A stretch of DNA of 64,000 nucleotides from Mycobacterium gordonae. Its GTDB lineage: Bacteria > Actinomycetota > Actinomycetes > Mycobacteriales > Mycobacteriaceae. Below are positions 57,309 to 64,000 of this stretch, one piece after another. Numbering within the stretch: position 1 is the stretch's first letter; each line of letters starts with the position of its first letter. The stretch spans positions 62,001 to 126,000 of the forward strand of contig NZ_LKTM01000372.1 in NCBI RefSeq assembly GCF_001417955.2, in the 5' to 3' direction. The notes below the pieces were generated by a model. It did not search any database and was not told where the DNA came from. It saw nothing but the letters and a program-made list of their open reading frames with translations. The position numbers and the translations under genes were made by a program.

Positions 57309-59678
57309 ATGGGCCAGAAGAGAATCGCCCCGCCCCCGGTGCGCTGGGCCATGTCGGTCCTCGCCGTCCTGTTGATCGCCTATCTGGCCGCGGTGGCGGC
57401 CCAGCCGGCGATTCTGGACCTGCTGCCGTCCGGGGTGGGTTGGTTCGGCCGGCCGGGATCGATGCCGACGACCGCGATCGTCGTCGCCGTCCTGGCCGCG
57501 GTGTGTGTGATGACCTTCCGGTCCAACGCCAGCCACCGCCTGGTGGGCGTGTCGTTCACCGTGATCGCCGTGCTGATCACCATGAGCGCCATTCTGGGCC
57601 TCAGCTCGTACTGGAACTGCCACGACGAGAACCATCCCGCGGTCTTCACCCCGCTGATGCTGACCGCCCAGCTGATCAAAGGCAGCAGCGGCGACTACTC
57701 GCTGGGCGGGCACGTCTGCCCCAGCCCGACACCGGTGGGCCTCGAATTAGCCCGAATGGCAGCCGTTTCGGCGATCTTCACGGGCCTGGGCGGTGTGGTG
57801 GTCGGCGTCTTCCGGTCCCAGGTGGACCGGCTACGCGCAAACTTCGCCGATTCTGTCACCGCGATCGTCGGGGTCGACGACGACACCGAATCGATGATCA
57901 GCGGCGTCGCACGGACGTTGGACCGGCGCGGCACCCTGGTCGTCATCACCAGCGCCAATGACGACCGCGTACAGCGGGTCCGCAGAATGGGCGCCCGCGT
58001 CGTGCTGGTGGACTTCAACACGCCCGCCACGCTGGTGACGCTGCGACTGTGGCGCCACCTGAGCCGGCTCTACCTGATGGCACCCGACCCCGCGATCAAC
58101 CTGCTGTGGCTGGACCTGATCAGCCGCCGGTTGGCCGAAGTCGCCAACAAGCGACGGCTACCGCTCATCGTGCGCATCGACGATCCCTGGCTCGCCGAGG
58201 CCTGGCGTGCCCAGCAGTTCGGCGGCTCCGACACCCGTTGGGCGGCCGACGTCGTCGGCAAGTACGAAGTCACGGCGAGCCGGTTACTGGACGGGATCGT
58301 CGCGACCGGCCGGACCAAGCGTGTATTCGTCTGTGGCACTTCACAACTGACCTTGGCGCTATGCGCGGACCTGACCCGGCGCGCGCTGGAACGCGACTTC
58401 TACACGCCCCCGGGGGCAGTCCCGCTGCCGTCGCTGACACTGGTGGAACGCGACGCCGAGGAATACCTGAAAGATCACGAGTTCTACCGGCAGCAAGCAG
58501 GATTCGCGTCCAACGGACCGACGATCGACGCAGTGTCGGAGGGTCCGACGATACCCACCATCCTGCGGCTGATCGGCGACACCGACCCCCACACGAGCGC
58601 GGTGATCCTGGTCGACACGCACACCGCGACCACCGGCACCAGGCTGGCCGCCCGTTTCCCCGAGATGCCCGTCTACACCTCCGACCTCAACACCAGCATC
58701 GCCGACGACTCGATACAGGTGGTCGGCATGTTGCAGTCGTACTCGCTGGTGCTGGACAGCCGCGAAGGCCAGGTTCAGGACGCCTGGGAGCGGGCGGCCC
58801 GGCTGATCCACGAGCGGTACGTCGCCACCATCGACCCCAGTTGGCCCCGGGGCCCCGCCTCGGTGCCGTGGGTCGAACTCGACGAGTTCTACCGCGGCTC
58901 GAACCGGCGTCAGGTGCGAAACGCGCTGTGGATGGTCGAACAGATCGCCGGCCACACGTGGAACACCTGGGGCAGCCCCCCTGCCCAGCTGTCCGGCCGA
59001 GACATGGCGGATTCGCCGCCGCTGGAACAGCTTGCGTTGATGGGCTTCGACCAGCACTCGGCACTGGCAATGGCACAGGCGGAGCACGAGGACTGGTGCC
59101 GTTACTACCGCCGCAACGGCTGGAAGTACGGCACGCCGCGCGACGACGCCCGCAAGATCCACGACAAGCTGGTCGACTGGTCCACCGTCGAGAACAACCC
59201 CGACCTGCTCAACGCCGCCGTGCGCAGTCTGGCGGCCACGCTGTGGAGCCTGCGTCAGCTCGGTTACCGCTCCCGCCCGCTGTGGCGCACGTTCACCCGC
59301 GTCGGGACCGTGTCCGCCGAGCAACGCACCGCGCCGTGGACCTGGACATCGGATTCGGGGCACACCATGCACGCCGACGCCGGCGACTGGGAAGTGCGCT
59401 CGGACGGCAAGACCTGGTCGGTGCGCGACGACATCTTCCACGCCACCTACGAACCGGCCGGTGACGGACTTTGGCGCCGAAAGGGACGCGTCCAGGCCCG
59501 TCCGGCGCAGCCTGGCGAGTCGATCAACACCTTGGAAGGCCCGACGAACGCAGCCGACGGCGACTGGGTGGTGCGGGGCGCGGAGGGCGAACAGTGGCCC
59601 GTGCCCGGTCATGAGTTCGCGCAGCGCTACGCCGAGTTCCAGCCGCCGGACGAAGCGCACGTCCCCGCCACGGACTGA
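57309..59678 (+). CDS. Four-TM protein with Rossmann/RCK-like, RyR and PGDYG-like domains
   Basis: This 789-residue protein starts at ATG 57309 behind GGGAGG. Membrane segments lie near residues 12-31, 53-71, 79-100 and 148-169; no K+-channel filter is seen. Residues about 182-300 look like a Rossmann/TrkA-N domain (SVTAIVGVDDDTESMI, RGTLVVITSANDDRV, ARVVLVDFN). A second Rossmann-like region starts at 337 (KRVFVCGTSQLTLALC). Residues about 575-640 are a RyR domain (AEHEDWCRYYRRNGWKYG, HDKLVDW). The C-terminus has two PGDYG-like units (GDWEVRSDGKTWSV ... ATYE; GDWVVRGAEGEQWPV ... RYAEF). RyR domains bind small ligands in bacteria by proposal. The next gene encodes a TIR protein, so signalling by a nucleotide-type ligand is a reasonable guess. 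Confidence 0.82.
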   Translation: MGQKRIAPPPVRWAMSVLAVLLIAYLAAVAAQPAILDLLPSGVGWFGRPGSMPTTAIVVAVLAAVCVMTFRSNASHRLVGVSFTVIAVLITMSAILGLSSYWNCHDENHPAVFTPLMLTAQLIKGSSGDYSLGGHVCPSPTPVGLELARMAAVSAIFTGLGGVVVGVFRSQVDRLRANFADSVTAIVGVDDDTESMISGVARTLDRRGTLVVITSANDDRVQRVRRMGARVVLVDFNTPATLVTLRLWRHLSRLYLMAPDPAINLLWLDLISRRLAEVANKRRLPLIVRIDDPWLAEAWRAQQFGGSDTRWAADVVGKYEVTASRLLDGIVATGRTKRVFVCGTSQLTLALCADLTRRALERDFYTPPGAVPLPSLTLVERDAEEYLKDHEFYRQQAGFASNGPTIDAVSEGPTIPTILRLIGDTDPHTSAVILVDTHTATTGTRLAARFPEMPVYTSDLNTSIADDSIQVVGMLQSYSLVLDSREGQVQDAWERAARLIHERYVATIDPSWPRGPASVPWVELDEFYRGSNRRQVRNALWMVEQIAGHTWNTWGSPPAQLSGRDMADSPPLEQLALMGFDQHSALAMAQAEHEDWCRYYRRNGWKYGTPRDDARKIHDKLVDWSTVENNPDLLNAAVRSLAATLWSLRQLGYRSRPLWRTFTRVGTVSAEQRTAPWTWTSDSGHTMHADAGDWEVRSDGKTWSVRDDIFHATYEPAGDGLWRRKGRVQARPAQPGESINTLEGPTNAADGDWVVRGAEGEQWPVPGHEFAQRYAEFQPPDEAHVPATD

Positions 59679-59789
59679 CCCCCGCGTCAGGTTTGCCAGA
59701 GCCGATTGCTGCGACCAGTACCATGCGCTACCGTCGCATGACGGTTTCGCCGTATCCGCCTCCCCCTGCCCTCAATTGAGGAGACTGCC

Positions 59790-61310
59790 GTGGCCATATT
59801 CATCAGCTACTCGAGCCAGGACAGGACGTCGCTCGACGCGCTGACGACCGCGTTGAAGCGCGCCCAGCAGAAGGTTTGGTTCGACCAGGAACTCGGTGGC
59901 GGCGACGCCTGGTGGAACGCGATCCTCGAGCAGATCCGCTCGTGCGACGTGTTCATCGTCGCACTGTCCAACAACTGGCTGCAGTCCAAGCCCAGCCTGG
60001 CCGAGCTGCGCTACGCGCAAGCCCTGAACCGCCCGATCCTGCCGGTCAAGGTGGGCCCGGTAGACAGCGTGCGGGTCAATCCCGTCTCCACGCTGCAGAT
60101 CATCGACTACCAGAACCCGACCGTCGATGCCGGCATCCAGTTGGTCACCGCGATCCATGCGATGCGCGATAAGGCAGCGCCGCTGCCGTCGCCGTTGCCC
60201 GAGGAGCCGCCGGTGCCCTTTGGCTACATCATGCGTCTGGGCAACGACCTGTCCGAGAAGGAACTCACCCCCGCCCAACAGCTCCAGCTGTTGCTCGAGT
60301 TGCGCACCGGGCTCGACGAGGACGGCGACGACCCGAGCGCGCGCGGCGACATCGCCCAGCTGCTGCGGATGCTGCGGATGCGCCACGACGTCACCTACCG
60401 CACCCGGACCGAGATCGACAACGTGCTGGCCGAAATCGAGGCAAAGGATGGTGCGGCGAAGGGCGCGCCGAGCGGGGCGCCGGCCAAGGCCTCCGCTGCT
60501 CCTGCGGCGGCCCCGGCGGCCCCGGCGGCCCCGGCGGCCGCACCACAGGCCCGCCCCGCCACCGGCCACGCCGCACCCGCGCCCAGCTCCGGAGGGTCGA
60601 ACAAGAAGCTGCTCATCATCGGCGGTGCCGCGCTGGCCGCTGTGCTGGCCATCGTCCTGATCGTCGTCTTCGCCTCCGGCGGCAATACCCGCAAGCCGAC
60701 GGCGGCCAATCCCAGCGGCGCTGCGACCGGCGCCTCCAACGGGGCCACCGCCCCGGCCGAAACCGGTTCCATCCTGCTCGGCGCCGTCGACATCGGAAAT
60801 GTGCTCGGCGACCCCAACATGAAGGAAAGTGCACACAGCGACCAACTACGCGCTCCGCAGGGCACCTTGTCCGATCAGGAGTGCCTGTCGGCATTCGAAC
60901 CGTTCCAAGAGTCGGTGTACCGGCCGCACGACCCGACCGCGATCCACACTCAGGTCGTGCAGTCGTCCGGTGACGTTCACCGGGTCGTCGAGGCCGTCGC
61001 GAAATTCCCGTCGGCCGAGAAGGCCCGCGCGTTCGTGGAGTCATCCGCCGGGAAATGGCGGGCATGCGCCAACAAGACCGTCACATTCACCGGTCCGAGC
61101 AAGAGCACCGAGTGGAGCTTCGGCGAAGTCAACGGCGCTGCTCCGAAGATCACCATGACCCGCGCGGAAACCGACAACAACACCCGGACGTGCCAGCATG
61201 TGCTCGGCGCGGCAGGCGACCTGGTTATCGAGGTTCAGGCGTGCGGTAACGACATCACCGACGGCGGCGCGAAGTTGGCCGACCAGATCATGGCGAGGGC
61301 GAACAAGTAG
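59790..61310 (+). CDS. TIR domain - TM - PknH-type extracytoplasmic sensor protein
   Basis: This 506-residue protein starts at GTG 59790 behind TTGAGGAG. Residues 1-125 are a TIR domain (IFISYSSQDR, VWFDQELGGGDAWWNAI, FIVALSNNWLQSKPSLAELRYA), with Glu72 at the usual NADase glutamate position. Residues 145-220 are helical. An Ala/Pro linker (223-266) and one TM (273-295) follow. Residues 320-506 form an external domain like the PknH sensor: VDIGNVLG at the start and four Cys (365, 426, 468, 485), enough for the two disulfides of that fold. An outside signal could thus control cytosolic NAD+ cleavage. The domain calls come from motifs; NADase activity is inferred. The gap to the RyR gene is 111 bases. 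Confidence 0.85.
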   Translation: MAIFISYSSQDRTSLDALTTALKRAQQKVWFDQELGGGDAWWNAILEQIRSCDVFIVALSNNWLQSKPSLAELRYAQALNRPILPVKVGPVDSVRVNPVSTLQIIDYQNPTVDAGIQLVTAIHAMRDKAAPLPSPLPEEPPVPFGYIMRLGNDLSEKELTPAQQLQLLLELRTGLDEDGDDPSARGDIAQLLRMLRMRHDVTYRTRTEIDNVLAEIEAKDGAAKGAPSGAPAKASAAPAAAPAAPAAPAAAPQARPATGHAAPAPSSGGSNKKLLIIGGAALAAVLAIVLIVVFASGGNTRKPTAANPSGAATGASNGATAPAETGSILLGAVDIGNVLGDPNMKESAHSDQLRAPQGTLSDQECLSAFEPFQESVYRPHDPTAIHTQVVQSSGDVHRVVEAVAKFPSAEKARAFVESSAGKWRACANKTVTFTGPSKSTEWSFGEVNGAAPKITMTRAETDNNTRTCQHVLGAAGDLVIEVQACGNDITDGGAKLADQIMARANK

Positions 61311-61318
61311 CGGTCCTG

Positions 61319-61389
61319 AAAAAAGGTCCCAGAGATGGAGCGGCCCCCGAGCGACGCTCCGGTTGGACAGACCGGACGCTCGAGGGCCG
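61319..61389 (-). terminator. Large hairpin and T6 tract between convergent genes
   Basis: CGGCCCCCGAGCG (61341-61353) pairs with 61377-61389, and TCCGGT with ACCGGA, around a 7-base loop; 4 bases bulge. On the minus strand a TTTTTT tract (61319-61324) lies 16 bases after the stem. It may end minus-strand transcripts coming from pabC and also serve the TIR gene on the + strand. Confidence 0.55.
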
Positions 61390-61563
61390 GGTGGCTGCGG
61401 GAAATTCGCCAGCGCGCGTAAATCGCTGACTCTTCCGAGCCAATGCAGCTAGCGCGCAGCCACCTCACATGTCCATGAAGCTATCAATTTCGCGGACCAC
61501 CTCCTTCCTTGTGTAAAGCCGACGCTACCGCGACTGTCGCCCGGCGACAACAGATTTAAGCGC
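61390..61563 (-). other. Unexplained intergenic segment downstream of pabC, possible sRNA or 3' UTR
   Basis: On the minus strand this stretch contains GGAAGGAGGTGG, a near-perfect Shine-Dalgarno at about 61498-61509. It is followed by very short frames, for example TTG at about 61489 giving 12 codons. It ends at the hairpin and T6 tract. No credible longer gene fits. A small RNA, a regulatory leader or a gene remnant are all possible. Confidence 0.4.
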
Positions 61564-62439
61564 TCAGCGATCAATGACGATCGCCGCGTCGACCAGTTCG
61601 GCGAAGGTGTCGGTGAACGGGGCCCGCGGCAGCCGCCGCCCGTCGAGGGTGTGCACCCGGGCAGCCAGCGTCATGCTCGACACCAGCCAGATGCCTTGCG
61701 CCGCGACCAGATCGGCGGGCCGCAGCGCGCGGTAGTCACAGTCGTACCCGCCTGCGCGCGCGACTTCGAACAGTGCCTGCTGCGTTGTTCCCCGCAGGAT
61801 CGGATACCAGGGCGGCGGGGTCAGTAGACACGGCCGGCCATCCTCACCGTCGACGGCGATGACCACCGTGGAGCGCGGACCTTCCAGGATGAAGCCGTCG
61901 GTGCTGACGAAGATGACGTCGCCCGCGCCCTGCCGGGCCGCATGGCGCAGGACGGCCATATTGACGGCGTAAGAAAGCGTCTTGGCGCCGGCCAGCAGCC
62001 AGGGCATGGTGTCGATGCCGTTGGCCGGCAGCCCGCGGTCGAGCGTGATCGCGGCGACGCCGTCGCGGCGCACCGCGGTCACCCGGTCCGGGACGGGATT
62101 GACCATGACATAAGCCGTGGGCGCCGCCGGTGCGCTCTCCCGGCCCCGGCTGTACACCAGACGCATCGCGGCCTCATCGTCGGTGATCGTCAGCCACTGC
62201 CTGGTCGCGGTCTCAATCGCGCGCCGCCAACCGGCCAGGTCCGGTTCGGGCAGGTCCATCAACTTCGCGGAGTGGGTCAATCGCTGCAGGTGCGACTCGA
62301 TCAGGCACGCTCTGCCGTCGCGTACCAGCACCGTCTCGAAAACGCCGTCGCCGCGCACCGCCGCGAGGTCATCGGCGTGCAGCAGGGGCGTGTCCGTATC
62401 GAGAACCTCGCCGTCCAGAGTGACGACCACACCAGCCAT
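61564..62439 (-). CDS. pabC: Aminodeoxychorismate lyase / class IV aminotransferase (Rv0812-like)
   Basis: This 291-residue PLP fold-type IV enzyme shows RGDGVFETVLVRDG near residue 30. The Schiff-base Lys lies in LLAGAKTLSYAVNMAVLRHA, followed by VIFVSTDGFILEGPRSTVVI and a C-terminal LVSSMTLAARVHTLDG. Members are aminodeoxychorismate lyases (PabC, folate pathway), branched-chain or D-amino acid aminotransferases. The EGPRS and SSMTLA motifs fit the PabC assignment, and the M. tuberculosis Rv0812 protein is reported to have lyase activity. It is divergent from the ygfZ-like gene. Confidence 0.85.
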   Translation of the reverse strand: MAGVVVTLDGEVLDTDTPLLHADDLAAVRGDGVFETVLVRDGRACLIESHLQRLTHSAKLMDLPEPDLAGWRRAIETATRQWLTITDDEAAMRLVYSRGRESAPAAPTAYVMVNPVPDRVTAVRRDGVAAITLDRGLPANGIDTMPWLLAGAKTLSYAVNMAVLRHAARQGAGDVIFVSTDGFILEGPRSTVVIAVDGEDGRPCLLTPPPWYPILRGTTQQALFEVARAGGYDCDYRALRPADLVAAQGIWLVSSMTLAARVHTLDGRRLPRAPFTDTFAELVDAAIVIDR

Positions 62440-62470
62440 GGGGAGTGAGCCTAATCGGCCGGGCGTTCGC

Positions 62471-62522
62471 CGAGCGTGCGGCTGGCTTCACGGCCGCCGG
62501 CGAGCGTGCGGCCTGCTTCACG
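62471..62522. repeat. Two 22-bp direct repeats in the pabC/ygfZ intergenic region
   Basis: Units at 62471-62492 and 62501-62522 share about 20 of 22 bases (CGAGCGTGCGGC, two variable bases, GCTTCACG), with a 30-base period. They lie between divergent start codons and could bind a regulator or form alternative hairpins. Confidence 0.6.
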
Positions 62523-62562
62523 CTCGGCGCTGGGCGAACCGGCCCCGCCGTAGAGTTGATGT

Positions 62563-63657
62563 GTGAATCCAGTCCCCGCCCCCGATCCCGGGCCCGACGC
62601 AGGCGCAATCTGGCATTACGGCGACCCGCTCGGCGAGCAGCGGGCGAGCCAGACCGACGCGATTCTCGTCGACCGCTCACACCGCGCGGTGATCACACTG
62701 ACCGGATCCGACCGCCGGGCCTGGCTGCACAACATCTCCACCCAGCACGTCAGTGAGCTACCCGAGGGTGCCAGCACGCAGAACCTCAGCCTGGACGGCC
62801 AGGGCCGGGTCGAGGACCACTGGGTGCAGACCGAAATGGGCGACACCACCTACCTGGATACCGAGCCGTGGCGCGGCGAACCCCTGCTGGGCTACCTGCG
62901 CAAGATGGTTTTCTGGTCGGAGGTGGCGCCGGCCGCCGCCGACCTGGCGGTGCTGTCGCTGATCGGGCCGGGACTGGCTGACGCTCCGGTCCTGGCCGCG
63001 TTGGGTGTGGACGCCCTGCCGCCGGAATGGTCGGCCGTCCCGCTGCCCGCGGGGGGATTCCTGCGCCGGATGCCGAGCACCACGAACGGCCCGATTGAGC
63101 TGGATCTGCTGGTGCCGCGCGACAAGGCGGCCGACTGGAGGCAGCGGCTGACCGGCGCCGGCGTGCGGCCGGCCGGGGTGTGGGCCTACGAAGCCCACCG
63201 GGTAGCCGCCCTGCGTCCGCGGCTGGGCGTCGACACCGACGAGCGCACCATCCCGCACGAAGTGCGCTGGATAGGTGGGCCCGGCGAGGGCGCGGTGCAC
63301 CTGGACAAGGGCTGCTACCGCGGCCAGGAGACCGTGGCACGCGTGCACAACCTGGGCAAGCCACCGCGGATGCTGGTGTTGTTGCACCTGGACGGCTCGG
63401 CGGACCGGCCGTCGACCGGCGCCGCAGTGCTCGCCGGTGGTCGCGCCGTGGGCCGGCTGGGAACAGTGGTCGAGCACGTCGACCTCGGACCGGTGGCGCT
63501 GGCGCTGGTCAAGCGCGGCATCCCCGCCGACACGCAGCTGACGACGGGGGCCGAGGGCGAGGTCGCCGCGGTGATCGACGCGGACTCGCTGCCACCGACG
63601 GATGAGGTCGGTGCCGGGCGGCTGGCGGTCGACCGGCTACGCGGCGGCGCCCGATGA
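62563..63657 (+). CDS. ygfZ: YgfZ/GcvT-like folate-binding protein (Rv0811c-like)
   Basis: This 364-residue protein starts at GTG 62563. It has a GcvT-like fold and the diagnostic KGCYRGQETVARVHNLGKPPR motif of YgfZ, whose Cys is needed for function. Other family features are RAVITLTGSDRRAWLHNIST and LDGQGRVEDHW. YgfZ proteins use tetrahydrofolate and help assemble or repair Fe-S clusters, for example in tRNA-modifying enzymes. Its neighbour pabC makes a folate precursor, a sensible pairing. Confidence 0.88.
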   Translation: MNPVPAPDPGPDAGAIWHYGDPLGEQRASQTDAILVDRSHRAVITLTGSDRRAWLHNISTQHVSELPEGASTQNLSLDGQGRVEDHWVQTEMGDTTYLDTEPWRGEPLLGYLRKMVFWSEVAPAAADLAVLSLIGPGLADAPVLAALGVDALPPEWSAVPLPAGGFLRRMPSTTNGPIELDLLVPRDKAADWRQRLTGAGVRPAGVWAYEAHRVAALRPRLGVDTDERTIPHEVRWIGGPGEGAVHLDKGCYRGQETVARVHNLGKPPRMLVLLHLDGSADRPSTGAAVLAGGRAVGRLGTVVEHVDLGPVALALVKRGIPADTQLTTGAEGEVAAVIDADSLPPTDEVGAGRLAVDRLRGGAR

Positions 63658-63721
63658 GTCAACGTGACATCCGCCATGCGCGGCTGGGCAGGGCGCGCCC
63701 ACCTTCGGCCTCGGGGCACGG

Positions 63722-63783
63722 TAAGCTGTCGACAGGACAATAACGACACTAGAGATCGGAGCCGCCTACTCGTAGGCCGCTCC
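63722..63783 (+). promoter_or_regulatory. Promoter-like box and 5' UTR hairpin before the DUF3073 gene
   Basis: TAAGCT (63722-63727) is a TANNNT -10 candidate. A hairpin follows in the leader: GGAGC-C-GCCTAC (63758-63769), loop TC, GTAGGC-C-GCTCC (63772-63783), with one mismatch. It ends 24 bases before the ATG and could regulate translation or mRNA stability. Confidence 0.5.
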
Positions 63784-63807
63784 GTTATTTCGCGAGGGGG
63801 TCCCCCC

Positions 63808-63987
63808 ATGGGCCGCGGCCGGGCTAAGGCAAAGCAGACCAAGGTTGCTCGAGAACTGAAATACAGCTCCCCGCAGACCGACTTCACGCGGCTTCAGCGC
63901 GAGTTGTCAGGGACGAGCACGAGCACCGATGAATCCGACAGCGTCGAGAGCGATTCATGGGACGACGAGGACACCTGGCGTCGCTGA
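63808..63987 (+). CDS. DUF3073 protein (Rv0810c-like)
   Basis: This 59-residue protein starts at ATG 63808 after GCGAGGGGG. It begins MGRGRAKAKQTKVARELKY, with SSPQTDFTRLQREL and an acidic Ser/Asp-rich end (ESDSWDDEDTW). This basic-then-acidic pattern is the DUF3073 family, found in nearly all actinobacteria and highly expressed; function unknown. The upstream leader holds a -10-like box and a hairpin. Confidence 0.9.
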   Translation: MGRGRAKAKQTKVARELKYSSPQTDFTRLQRELSGTSTSTDESDSVESDSWDDEDTWRR

Positions 63988-64000
63988 TCTGACACCACTG

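Noticed and set aside
59722..59740. CATGCG/CGCATG hairpin between the RyR and TIR genes as a terminator
   Set aside because: The stem is only 6 bp with no T tract; more likely chance or a weak processing site, so the two genes may still be co-transcribed.
61235..61468. 77-codon minus-strand ORF overlapping the TIR gene end
   Set aside because: It lies across the hairpin and antisense to the TIR C-terminus and has no family resemblance.

Overview
The window is high-GC actinobacterial DNA from a mycobacterium, most likely a rapid-growing Mycobacterium/Mycolicibacterium. It holds the right-hand part of a tailed-phage prophage (1 to about 37,927) joined to a conserved block of host chromosome (about 37,928 to 64,000). 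From memory, not from a search, the host block follows the order of M. tuberculosis Rv0831c back to Rv0810c: a TIGR04255 protein, methyltransferase, deaminase, kmtR, MpaB-type oxygenase, TetR, desA1, dus, LCP protein, phoY2, phoT/pstB, mshD, glnR, lmeA, cysA2, sseC2, nitrobindin, pabC, ygfZ-like and a DUF3073 gene. Against that recalled order, three extra pieces stand out: a small His-rich gene after kmtR, pstSCA next to pstB, and a two-gene RyR/TIR insertion.

Prophage layout, with almost everything on the + strand in overlapping ATGA/GTGA/TGATG gene chains. Positions 1-8,936 hold early genes: DUF5131, small zinc-binding proteins including an FDXHR-type protein, a replication initiator-like protein with an internal 12-bp-phased repeat, a possible helicase loader, a RuvC-like resolvase, an HNH endonuclease and a large zinc/HTH protein. 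Positions 8,940-11,383 form the early/late junction, with small genes, an HNH gene and a repeat-rich non-coding block just before the terminase genes. Positions 11,384-21,181 encode head and connector proteins: TerS, TerL, portal, protease, HK97-type capsid, adaptor, stopper, tail terminator and major tail protein. Positions 21,282-33,049 encode the tail: frameshifted chaperones, a tape measure protein with an Rpf-like and an M15-like domain, and minor tail proteins. Positions 33,030-36,040 form the lysis cassette: M15+GH19 endolysin and membrane proteins, with no LysB seen. A very strong terminator follows, then a minus-strand DUF732 gene that may be expressed in the lysogen, a tyrosine integrase, and attR. 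attR is the 3' half of a tRNA-Lys gene. attL, the complete tRNA and the repressor should lie to the left of the window.

In the host part, KmtR (all five Ni/Co ligand residues conserved) with an operator over its start codon precedes a 65-residue protein with 24 histidines. MpaB and TetR are divergent around a 22-bp palindrome. glnR-mshD and pstS-C-A-B run leftward as a nitrogen, mycothiol and phosphate cluster, with phoY2 convergent to pstB. cysA2-sseC2 is preceded by a leaderless short ORF ending in seven cysteine codons, which matches the cysteine-responsive attenuator described in mycobacteria.

The most unusual locus is 57,309-61,310. A four-TM protein with Rossmann/RCK-like domains, a RyR domain and two PGDYG-like repeats is followed by a TIR-TM-PknH-type sensor protein. 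This pair looks like a candidate membrane signalling or defence system inserted between conserved housekeeping genes.
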